From Amyelois transitella (Eukaryota; Arthropoda; Insecta; Lepidoptera; Pyralidae): a stretch of DNA of 64,000 nt. A program made the translations under genes and the position numbers. Shown here one piece after another: positions 45,801 to 50,693 of this stretch. The notes beneath the pieces are model-generated. The model was not told where the DNA came from. It did not search any database and worked only from the letters and a program-made list of their open reading frames with translations. The DNA is taken from positions 8,854,001 to 8,918,000 of the forward strand of contig NC_083512.1 of assembly GCF_032362555.1 (NCBI RefSeq). Direction: 5' to 3'. Positions within the stretch are counted from its first letter, which is position 1; every line of letters starts with the position of its first letter.

Positions 45801-48655
45801 AGTTGGCTGAATGTGCAGGTTCTCTCACTGTACATTAATATGTAACATTAATTAATATTCAAACTAATACACATTACAGAAAAGTGTCATTGGTATACGG
45901 CCGCTTTTTGAATAGGGCACCGTTAATGTGATACTGGAAAGTTGTCTTCCACGACATTTACTTACAAGAGATAGATGCTGCATTTTTTTTTTAAACGACA
46001 GTGATATAACGGATACCAATGTTATTACAGAAAAGGGAATCTTGAAACTAAGAAGTTACATAAAACCTTCCAGTAAAATGTTATATAAGTACGAGACGAT
46101 TTTTTGGAACATGCTGAAATGATTTAAGTACTAGCAATGTAAATCTATTTATGCTGAACATACATACAAACGCAACCAAGATTTTATAGCGGTAACTAAA
46201 CGCCGGGGCACAAAGTAACGATTCAAGTTATTAGCATTTTCCGCTGTAAGAAAAGTTGCTTTAACTTTACTCCCGCGCCGTTGCCGTTATTCATGGAACA
46301 AAAACGAGGTGAAAAATAGAAAACTTCCCAATTTTCACGCAACTCACGTCCAAGCTATTTATATCTGGCGGTTTTTCGTATTTAAATCTCTTGTTCAAAC
46401 AAAAAAATTGAATTTCCGAAGCGATAGAATGGAAGATATCAAATAAACTAAATTAAGAATTTTCTGACTAAGGGCTGGGTAGGCATAATATTTTTGAGAG
46501 AACATTCATGAATATTTTAACATATCAAACACTGTGATAAGAAGGTAAATAAGTACCCAAGCTGTATAATAAGGACGAAGGATGTTTTGCGTATCTTTGT
46601 GGAGCCGCCAAGTTTTCCCGATTGAATTGGAATCCATTTCTGATCTATCTTAACCGACAGAATTTCGAATTGGGATTATTGTTCTACAGATTAATTAATT
46701 TCAAAGATAAATAAAAGAAATCGTGTTTCCATATATAGGATAATGTAGATAATCATTAAAAAACTCCTTTTAGATTAAACGGAGTTTACGCCATTATGGT
46801 TACGATGTAGGTAGGCCTAAAGTAGTTTACAGCTTTTGGTCGTAAACCGTAGCTTTAATAAAATATTTACACGATTTACGTATCTTTCGGTTACGAGTGC
46901 AATTCGGTTAACTTAAGAAATTATATAATGTATATAACCTCAAATACTTATCGGGTGAATACTGACAAAATCTTTATTACTTGTGTCGCTGGGTCAGCTA
47001 GTACGTACTGGGTTTTTAAGTTTTCTATAAAGACTACGTAAGACTACTAAATTTTTTATTGACACTTCATAAAAATACACTACTAAACCATATGGAGAAT
47101 TTTTTTTACCGAAAAAACTCAAAAACGTCTGAACCTACTTTGACGTCATTTGGCACAGAGGTAGAATAGATCTAACAGAGGTAGAATAAATCTAATGAAT
47201 AGAGTAACTTAAGCTAAGATTGACTATAAATTCACTCGGGAGCGAAGCCCCACGCAAAAGCCATAATAGTTTATTAACTTCTAAAATAAGTATATGTTAA
47301 ATTTTACGAATGAAAATCGCTACAAAATCCGGTTGAGAAACTAATTATTGGTGCAGATTTTTTTATATACAGTATCTTTCCATCCACTGGCGAAAAAGGG
47401 GTGTTTTAAGTTAAATGACGTAGCTCGTAGTTGCCGTTTGCAAGGTAATGTCGACCTCAAGAGCTGGCTAGTTTGAATATAGGTATTTTGTCATATTTGA
47501 TTTTACTCGGTCTTGAAGATTTTGATACTATGTAGATACCAAATAAACAGATTTAAGATTATGTTTCCAAGGTTAAGGTAAATCATAATTTTGACTACAA
47601 GCTTTTTATTTTCATATTGTTCTTCTTCGCTTCCTGCTTCGTTCGTGCAAAAAAGTAGCGCGCCAGAAAACGCATTCATTATTCTCTTGACGGCAAGCCG
47701 CAGGCTGCTTTGTCGTACGACAGTAATTACTGGAATGAGGATTTATGTGACCAACAAACACAATTTAAAGTCCTGCGCTGCGACAAATAGGTATTCGCGT
47801 ATAAATAAATATCAAAAATTGTTGTAAAAAGCAGTACATTTATCTCAATTAAAATAAAGCCACACAACTGCCGCACAGTGGATTACCGGCGGGGATTAGC
47901 AGTGCTCTCGGCAGCTCGACAGCTTCCGTAATAAACCGCACCGTACTCGCCCAGCACGAACATTTTCTGGAGTGCTACCGAATTGCTCCTAGGTGTTAGG
48001 CTTTGAATAGAAATGGAAGTAAATAGGTCAGAAGCTGTGGGCTGTAATTGAATGGGAACCCTCGCCTCGACCCGCCGCCGTAACGCAGATTACTATTGCA
48101 GTGTTGTTTCCCCACCAGTCTCCAGGGTCGCTGCAAATCGCTCTCAGTCTACGGACTAGCCAAATGGAAATTTAATGCACCGCTATAATGCGTGCGATCA
48201 CGCAGCCCTTGATTGTACATTAATCTATTTGCAACCAACCGTTTGTGGATCGTGTAAGGCGATAAACTCATTACCGTCGTGTCGACATGTCGCGTGTACT
48301 TTATTAAGAAATTACATGAATAAATGAGTTTATAAATAAAATGACCATTAGTGCAAGTCTTTATATATGGTCGCTTTTCATTAATTAGCAGCATTACCAC
48401 GAAAAATTATGAATACAAAATTAATGATACCTCAGAATATAGACCAAGCAAACCTGAAGAGACTGAACAAACAAATAGCAAGTCATTACAGCGACCCCTA
48501 ATTTGATCGTAGAATAAGTAAACGTCCGAGACGAAATGTTTATACAGGATGCTACATACCTCTGGCAGCTCGTCAGGCACTTTCCCCATCCATGACAGCG
48601 ACAATATCGTGCAATCGCACTTAGCGTTCACGTTCCTCTCGAAATGAAGATGCAT
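9802..48655 (-). CDS. TULP4: Tubby-related protein 4: WD40, SOCS box and split tubby domain
   Basis: Fifteen coding exons, 5' to 3': 48655-48560, 39217-39053, 26949-26767, 21229-21056, 19931-19670, 17444-17344, 16869-16645, 15943-15727, 15436-15272, 14483-14362, 14068-12391, 11214-11037, 10724-10574, 10349-10173, 9918-9802. Phases join throughout, giving 1336 aa (human TULP4 is about 1540). WD40 repeats occupy roughly residues 15-370 ([51 protein letters not shown]). A SOCS-box segment follows near residue 380 ([14 protein letters not shown]). The tubby domain begins at [13 protein letters not shown], continues in [19 protein letters not shown] and ends with [17 protein letters not shown] and [18 protein letters not shown]. 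Its halves are parted by about 590 residues of low-complexity sequence containing two CxxC pairs. By family it is a cytoplasmic adaptor for a cullin-5/Elongin BC ligase. The donor after exon 11 is the weak GTTAGT. The start matches the family N-terminus. Confidence 0.94.
10750..10805 (+). repeat. Short dispersed repeat fragment (shared with 54190-54245)
   Basis: CGCCTCTCTCCAGGAGGGGT followed by AGGCAGAGACTAC also occurs, nearly unchanged, at 54205-54236 inside POLQ. It lies in a TULP4 intron. It is a moth-type dispersed repeat of unknown class. Confidence 0.55.
11840..11900 (-). repeat. Family B fragment
   Basis: CTCACCTCTCTGGAGAGGAATC resembles the corresponding part of family B at 32440-32465 and 49175-49205. 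Short and decayed. Confidence 0.4.
14205..14290 (+). repeat. Family B fragment in a TULP4 intron
   Basis: TTGCGGAAGTCAGACAGGAATCGCTTTGTGTAAAAACTTGTCTTACTCA matches the family B body seen at 53965-54010 and, inverted, at 32510-32550. It is in the same orientation as the full-length copy at 53757-54085. Confidence 0.6.
14845..14988 (+). other. 47-codon open frame antisense to TULP4, significance unclear
   Basis: In the intron between 14483 and 15272, opposite to TULP4, an ATG in good context (ACAAATGGCG) opens a frame beginning [17 protein letters not shown]. It runs to a TAG at 14986, with a possible donor TTAG/GTAATT at 14977. The codon pattern looks more protein-like than the surrounding DNA, but the opposite strand also has an open stretch. 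No partner exon is seen. It may be a fragment of a repeat. Confidence 0.2.
15040..15099. repeat. 60-bp near-perfect hairpin
   Basis: AAGGGTTGGTTTCTCAT..TCTTCAACCTA is followed after three bases by its complement. The arms are about 28 bp and differ by a single inserted dinucleotide. It lies in a TULP4 intron with no sign of a surrounding element. Confidence 0.75.
15598..15674 (-). pseudogene. Partial decayed copy of TULP4 exon 8
   Basis: These 77 bp resemble 15803-15882 of the exon just upstream in the transcript, by eye about three bases in four. The offset is 205-208 bp. In frame, the copy still predicts [20 protein letters not shown] against [20 protein letters not shown] in the exon, so changes are concentrated at tolerated sites. 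A further patch (ATATAACAAAC) extends the match to about 15580. No acceptor is seen before it and no GT donor after it, so it does not look splice-competent. Confidence 0.75.
16444..16500. repeat. 57-bp near-perfect hairpin
   Basis: CTAATACGCTTCCAACTT and its complement flank a 5-nt loop, and the outer bases also pair with small mismatches (GCCCGTG against CACGGCA). It is in a TULP4 intron. Confidence 0.75.
17132..17293. repeat. Inverted repeat with tRNA-Lys primer-site-like arms
   Basis: ACCACGTTGGGCGCCAA (17132-17148) and TTGGCGCCCAACATGGT (about 17277-17293) are inverted copies differing at one base. TGGCGCCCAAC is the usual primer-binding site of many LTR elements primed by tRNA-Lys. No LTR or coding sequence accompanies it. 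Confidence 0.5.
17536..17588. repeat. 53-bp hairpin, 21-bp arms
   Basis: TAAAACTCAGCATTTTTATTA and its complement are separated by 11 bases. The arms pair perfectly. It is directly followed by LINE-like sequence. Confidence 0.75.
17608..17834 (+). repeat. Non-LTR retrotransposon 3' tail, probably RTE-like
   Basis: It starts TATATATAAAATTCTTGTGT and ends AACGTTTGCCGGGACAGCTAGT, both of which I recognise as typical of a very common moth repeat (LINE/RTE or a derived SINE). No coding region remains. Confidence 0.5.
20005..20193 (+). other. 62-codon open frame antisense to TULP4 with a consensus splice donor
   Basis: In the intron between 19931 and 21056, opposite to TULP4, a frame beginning [13 protein letters not shown] runs through [17 protein letters not shown] and [10 protein letters not shown]. 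Directly after that comes a consensus donor GGTAAGTCG (20181-20189); the frame stops two codons later. The protein looks plausible and has no low complexity. I do not recognise it and find no partner exon. It may be a captured exon or a chance frame. Confidence 0.25.
21230..26766. other. TULP4 intron 3 (5.5 kb)
   Basis: Mostly unique AT-rich sequence. A GA-rich stretch lies near 21427-21455, a truncated family A copy at 23613-23735, a short family A piece near 26541-26580 and a GGACCCCAGGCTCCGA repeat motif near 26668. Plus-strand open frames at 22585-22968, 24129-24365 and 25217-25525 have no recognisable similarity and I do not call them genes. The patch near 22290-22345 is less AT-rich and could be regulatory. 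Confidence 0.5.
23613..23735 (+). repeat. Family A repeat, truncated
   Basis: Landmarks: ACATACATACGATCACATCT, GGGTTAGACAGAGGCAACAGTC, GAAAAGCTACGTTCAGC and GGAATTGAGATTC. The 3' part of the family is missing. Confidence 0.7.
27366..27479 (-). repeat. 3' LTR, 5'-truncated
   Basis: 114 bp that match the right LTR without a mismatch I can see. The right LTR extends 23 bp further (30263-30285), and that part is absent here because the internal deletion reached into the LTR. It contains an AATAAA on the minus strand (in CTAATAAACC). Confidence 0.88.
27480..28143 (-). pseudogene. Retroelement protease and pol remnant
   Basis: The frame overlaps the end of Gag by a few bases, as expected for a frameshifted pol. 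It holds an aspartic protease motif ([14 protein letters not shown]) and, after a frame break near 27904, the second protease block [17 protein letters not shown] and some 80 further residues. It then runs into the LTR. The frame break and missing polymerase show that it is dead. Confidence 0.82.
28136..29338 (-). CDS. Retrotransposon Gag-like protein (400 aa)
   Basis: An intact frame from ATG 29338. Residues 1-270 are helical and charged with no conserved motif I can name beyond a Gag-like layout ([31 protein letters not shown]). Residues 290-375 are Arg/Gly/Tyr-rich ([19 protein letters not shown]) and would bind nucleic acid in place of a CCHC zinc knuckle, which is absent. It sits between the leader frame and the protease, which is why I call it Gag. 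The frame is uninterrupted although the element is defective, so it could still be expressed from the 5' LTR. Confidence 0.8.
   Translation of the reverse strand: MSNYVMAQELISLYNSLVEIKTYLVKIGPSKRVGNTVVKKLNEADELVQKFNEVVGIICELKEITLEESVLIEKTKENFIKLYEKILDLCQGCSNKETNMAKFELKVALSLLPVSSDDETNIKQLIDGIEYYQAELDLESKNKLMRFVLKSRLSQAAKLKLSPNYNNIEELISDMKLHLLPRKSCAAIQRKLQNFRQNNLTINDYGKEITDMFVDLTITQSGGKNEDYKILKPINEKYAIKCFADGLRNRRLSTVITARNYESLKDAVQAAVDEDTTAPSTSGEIFNINHHNQRGYYNYKPRGYRGQSYRGRSMYTGYRGTYGAVGRGRAVYRGQHQTARRGWRGQAQQSFMRGTASTNNRGRGKPNFNNHRSQRECAHVNAFTETQDNENENLDQFFRE
29707..29985 (-). CDS. Small leader protein of the LTR element: predicted myristoylated, single-pass membrane protein
   Basis: A 92-aa frame between the primer-binding site and Gag. 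It begins MGSTNTKEE, which fits the N-myristoylation pattern MGxxxS/T. It has one hydrophobic segment at about residues 36-54 ([19 protein letters not shown]), followed by a basic tail ([20 protein letters not shown]). I recall similar small frames in the leaders of other insect LTR elements, but cannot cite a function. Membrane topology and lipidation are predictions from sequence only. Confidence 0.6.
   Translation of the reverse strand: MGSTNTKEEIVLAQNAAGGTNNANIEQLKFHVSTTNIILIALSTMIAVALTYGMYRIYKRCHKKWITNEITRQAMRRSFLMRRRREDKEGDV
30150..30285 (-). repeat. 5' LTR (136 bp)
   Basis: It begins TGTAGTGTAGC on the minus strand and ends CCCAACCTCA, giving the standard TG..CA borders. A TGGCGACC primer-site-like motif follows immediately. 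Confidence 0.82.
30286..30445 (-). repeat. Family A repeat split by the LTR element
   Basis: Read on the minus strand: TACATACATA, ACGTCTTTATCCC, GTAGATAGAGCCAACAGTCTTG, AAAAGACTGATAGGCCACG and GGTTGCTAGCCCATCGCC, then the LTR element, then GAATCCCAACTTT at 27344-27360. The two parts make one interrupted copy. Confidence 0.8.
30764..30821. repeat. Perfect 26-bp-stem hairpin
   Basis: 30764-30789 and 30796-30821 are exact inverted copies around the 6-nt loop TAATTG. It is the cleanest palindrome in the window. It lies in TULP4 intron 2 between two family A copies and would fold into a 58-nt stem-loop in the TULP4 pre-mRNA. Confidence 0.85.
30842..31418 (-). repeat. Family A repeat, two halves about 350 bp apart
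   Basis: 30842-30980 holds the 3' half (TTGGTGCCGGGATG, ACATCCATGGGAAAAAGATG and TTTACGACATCC on the minus strand). 31332-31418 holds the 5' half (TACATACATATGGTCACG, GTAGACAGAGCCAACAGTC). Order and strand fit a single copy with foreign DNA between the halves. Confidence 0.65.
31871..32129 (+). repeat. Family A repeat, near full length (about 260 bp)
   Basis: The best copy: TACATACATACATATAATCA, CGTCTATATCCCGTGCGGGG, CAGAGCCAACAGTCTTG, CAGGTTGCTAGCCCATCGCC, TTTACGACATCCATGG and ATTGGTGCCAGGAAC. No frame longer than a few dozen codons. Confidence 0.75.
32396..32575 (-). repeat. Family B repeat (SINE-like)
   Basis: GGAGAGGAGCCCGGGGTGCG, GGTGAGTCAGGATTTACACG and CTCCGCAACCTTTGTAGGGG match, inverted, the body of the tRNA-headed copy at 53757-54085. 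Confidence 0.65.
32580..33807. other. TULP4 intron 2 segment with weak LINE-tail traces
   Basis: AAAACCGCTGAACCGATCTC near 33014 is a phrase typical of moth RTE-like LINE tails. The rest is AT-rich with no gene or further element that I can support. Confidence 0.35.
33808..33972 (+). repeat. Family A repeat, 3' part, degenerate
   Basis: TAATGGAATTGAGATACAAA, ATATCCCTTAGTTGCCTTTT and ACAACATCCATTGGAAAGAT in family order, ending AACCACACGGCAAC. Confidence 0.65.
34770..35150 (-). pseudogene. Transposase C-terminal part with PHD-like finger
   Basis: An Arg/Gly-rich stretch ([16 protein letters not shown]), then after a frame break a serine/acid-rich linker and CVFCETNY...[17 protein letters not shown]...YYICDFCR, ending at a stop at 34772-34770. 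The spacing (CxxC, CxxC, HxxC, CxxC) fits a PHD-type zinc finger, which often ends pogo-like insect transposases. Confidence 0.7.
35167..35343 (-). pseudogene. Transposase N-terminal part, pipsqueak/CENP-B-type helix-turn-helix
   Basis: ATG at 35343. The frame begins [19 protein letters not shown] and continues [20 protein letters not shown]. The pattern W-x7-15-V-A-V-x-GY-A resembles pipsqueak domains of pogo-like transposases. At about residue 44 the frame passes the deletion point and stops 14 codons later. Confidence 0.7.
35848..36062 (+). repeat. LINE 3' tail (CR1/Jockey-type in moths)
   Basis: CCCTATTTACTAAGCCTCCG, then TCGGTCCGTC, and at the end GATACGGAACCCTTCGTGCG with GCACTTGGTCGGTTT. 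I recognise this layout as the 3' UTR end of a common moth LINE. No coding region is attached. Confidence 0.55.
36342..36608 (+). repeat. Family A repeat, near full length
   Basis: AACATACATACATATAAACA, CACGTCTATATCACTTGCGG, GTAGACAGAGCCAAC, CCCTTAGTCGCCTCTTACGA and GTCAGGAACCACTCGGC in order. An 18-bp insert disturbs the middle. Another short piece of the family lies just upstream (36223-36280). Confidence 0.72.
37020..37165. repeat. Degenerate short-period repeat of CTACGAA units
   Basis: TCTACGAA or a close variant (CTACGAAACTG, CTACGAACATC, CTACGCAACTC, CTACGAACGTC, CTACGAAGCTG, CTACGAACCTC) recurs about ten times at spacings mostly of 11-16 bp. It abuts a LINE tail. Confidence 0.7.
37166..37287 (+). 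repeat. LINE 3' tail
   Basis: AAATCGGTTCATAAACGACG, ACATACATAAAAAAATATAC and GAAACCTCCTCCTTC..AAGTCGGTTAA are the standard end of a frequent moth LINE. Confidence 0.6.
37610..37690 (+). repeat. Family B fragment
   Basis: ACGGGTTAGGTTCACCTGCA followed by AAGCTGGAGTCGCTTCGTGT and AAAAACCAGA, in the same orientation as the full-length copy at 53757. Confidence 0.5.
38886..38968 (-). pseudogene. Partial decayed copy of TULP4 exon 2
   Basis: It matches the 3' 75 bp or so of exon 2 (39053-39135) at an offset of 167-173 bp. Translated in frame it gives [20 protein letters not shown] against [20 protein letters not shown] in the exon. A GTAAGT lies two bases past the place where the exon ends, so a usable donor remains, shifted in frame. 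No good acceptor stands at its upstream edge, though weak AGs exist. Confidence 0.78.
40790..41060. promoter_or_regulatory. Compositionally distinct island in TULP4 intron 1, candidate regulatory element
   Basis: About 270 bp of near-balanced base composition in AT-rich intron, with no repeat landmarks, open frame or splice sites that make sense. Such islands in long first introns are often conserved enhancers. This is inference from composition alone. Confidence 0.25.
42383..42630. repeat. Degenerate noncoding tandem duplication
   Basis: 42383-42488 and 42554-42630 share CAACNGCAAAA at the start and GTTGCNC.GGTGAAT..TTTGCATG, GGAGCCACAAAGCAGGC at the end, at an offset of 142-171 bp with small deletions. 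It is unrelated to any exon and similar in size and decay to the partial exon copies elsewhere in the window. Confidence 0.7.
43261..43748. mobile_element. Nested hAT-like MITE (488 bp)
   Basis: TAGGGTTGCCAAC at the left and GTTGGCAACTCTA at the right are inverted copies with one mismatch. They are flanked by an 8-bp target duplication CCTTCTAC (43253-43260 and 43749-43756). It lacks a transposase. It lies inside the larger hAT copy and so inserted later. Confidence 0.9.
43757..44428 (-). pseudogene. hAT transposase remnant, ZMYM/Zaphod-like
   Basis: 44428-43934 encodes 164 residues starting in the middle of a basic stretch ([14 protein letters not shown]) and ending near [14 protein letters not shown]. 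The apparent original ATG lies about 25 bases upstream and is out of frame because of a run of nine A's. Past the stop, another frame at about 43760-43925 continues the family pattern ([37 protein letters not shown]), the TTF-type finger. The catalytic dimerisation part is absent. Confidence 0.75.
45276..47860. other. TULP4 intron 1, middle
   Basis: It holds a family B copy at 45664-45830 (minus orientation; TTCTTCCTCTTTCTGGCGAT, AAGTCAGGTTTTTCTACAAA, GTGCAGGTTCTCTCACTGTA) and a possible LINE-tail end near 46975-47003 (GCTGGGTCAGCTAGTACG). No exon is seen. Plus-strand frames such as 45928-46122 have no support. Confidence 0.45.
47870..48140. promoter_or_regulatory. GC-richer patch 0.5-0.8 kb downstream of TULP4 exon 1, candidate regulatory element
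   Basis: CCGGCGGGGATTAGCAGTGC and CTCGACCCGCCGCCGTAACG stand out from the AT-rich intron. No frame, repeat or splice sites explain them. The location close to the 5' end of a long first intron suggests a regulatory function, which is inference only. Confidence 0.25.
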
Positions 48656-49600
48656 TTTGTCGATTCAACGGGCACGAGTAAATTTGGTGCTGCTACACTC
48701 GCGGTAGCTCAAGTAGGGGCGGCCGTGTCGGATTTTAGAGTCATTTTATGTGAGTGAGTGGAACATTTGCGATTTGAGTACGTGGTTAACGAGTTGGTAG
48801 ATGCGCGTCGTCGAAGAGTGGTCTGACGTGACAGACTCGAGGGTGACAAGCGAGGTGGCACGGCCGAGGCGGCGCGGCGCACGTATTGATCACGCAGGGG
48901 CGCGCGCCGCCACGACCTCTGCCGGAAAAGTTCAGAATTAGGAAAAGCGGGAAAGCCGGGGAAAACACGAGGGCGCTGATTGAGGGTTAGTCGATGTTTT
49001 CTTTGATAATTTATTTTTGCAGTAAAAATAATTGTGAAGCGTATCCCATAGATATTGCAATTATCAGAATACGAAGAACAACACAAGTTTAGAAATGGTA
49101 TTTTTTGTACTTAATTATTTAGGTACTGTTTTAAAGGTTTTCTCCGAAATCATCATTATCGTAGAGGTAGTCCAAGATGCGCCTTCTCTGGAGAGGAGCC
49201 AGAGGTGCGCCTGTGACCGCGACCTTGAATAAGGTAAGTCAGGTTTTTACACGAAGCGACTCCAAGTTGCGGAGGTCACCACAACCTTTGGATCCTAATC
49301 TATTTTGGATCAACGATTTATGAAATACAACTATTTTATATCATTTTTTGTAATAAATCGTGTTTAAGAAACATACAGACCCACTGAAACATTAATATAA
49401 TAGCTTGCTTTAGCCAAGTGCAGGGCGGCGGTGGCGGCGGCTAACGAAGTTACGGCGGCGCGTGCCAGGTATTCATAATCTGTCGAGTATTCACTGCTCC
49501 GCTCTGACCACGATGCAACTTTTCCAAAATGATTATTAAATACCAACACACAAATAGAAATCACGTTTTAAAAAATATAACTTTATCATTTTGACTTATT
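48656..49600 (-). promoter_or_regulatory. TULP4 5' UTR and promoter region
   Basis: Upstream of the ATG at 48655 the DNA is GC-rich at 48830-48970 (GGCGGCGCGGCGCACG) and again at 49420-49470 (GGCGGCGGTGGCGGCGG), separated by a family B copy at 49160-49320. Such islands are expected at a promoter or noncoding first exon. A start site cannot be fixed. A non-ATG open stretch at 49364-49564 is not supported as coding. Confidence 0.4.
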
Positions 49601-50588
49601 GAATGATTAGGTACCTACTTAAAGTTTTTTCAAGATGATATAAAATTTAATTTCAGAGCATTTGCTTATTATTCTACGCCGTTTTTATTGCTTGATGCTA
49701 ACGTTGAATCATTATTTATAAATAAAACATATTATACAATTGACAAGTTTTTAATTTATCATATTGACGCATTAAAATGTTAAATAAAATTTTATTAAAC
49801 TAATCGAATTGAATTTAATCAAATAATATACTTACAAAACCGCTTGCCATTCCACTTTAAATTCTGCTATACTCTACGGGGTTCATGTTGTACCTACTCA
49901 TTTATATGTCAGTGACTACTGTAGTTGTTAGAGCTAAATTGTACCTACAATATGATATGCAATAAATAAATTGAAATTTAAAGTTGCAGCATTTTCTAAA
50001 TAAATGAGTTACGTTTAATTTACACCGACTAGACTTAGACGTAAAATTAACGCGAACACAGTGCTGTGTTCGTAAATTAATTTTTTTAACAATAAGTTAA
50101 ATTCATAACTGTGTGAAGATGGTGCAAAATTGAATTTTCAGAGCAGTGTATTATCAACAAATTTCTTTCTTAATCACAACACAATATTTCCAGAATAAAC
50201 CATGCAGTTTATTTTAATACTTGAGTAAAAATAATATAATTACATTTTAGACAAACCCTTTAGATAACGATTTTTGGTTACAGTCTGCAAACTGTACCTA
50301 ACTCGGTAATTTGATTTCGCTGTTTGTCTCCGAGGTATGAAAGATTATATTATATACCTATTTATTTGCATCTAATTCTATATAGAATACACATTTTCAC
50401 AAAACAAACATCATTATACTCGTATCTTAGAAATGAATTGAACTTTGATACAATAGGATAACCAAAATGAAAATCGATATGAGCATTAAAGAAGAAAATA
50501 TCAGGCCAAATGAATTCACAACAGAAATCAGTTAAGTCTGATTTTCATTCAAAACATGCCATTAAAACACGTAATAAAAATACATTAA

Positions 50589-50594
50589 TTTATT
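50589..50594 (-). terminator. POLQ polyadenylation signal
   Basis: AATAAA on the minus strand, 100 bp past the POLQ stop codon at 50696-50694. POLQ ends about 2 kb upstream of the TULP4 start on the same strand. Confidence 0.65.
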
Positions 50595-50693
50595 TAAACT
50601 AAAAACTAAACTGCAAAAAATATCACATGGGTAGTTCAAAATATCACAGAATTACACTGGATGCAATAGCAATTACATGATTCCAACGTGATA

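Noticed and set aside
49364..49564. Coding first exon of TULP4
   Set aside because: The family N-terminus starts at 48655 and nothing links this stretch to it; it may be noncoding 5' UTR or promoter.
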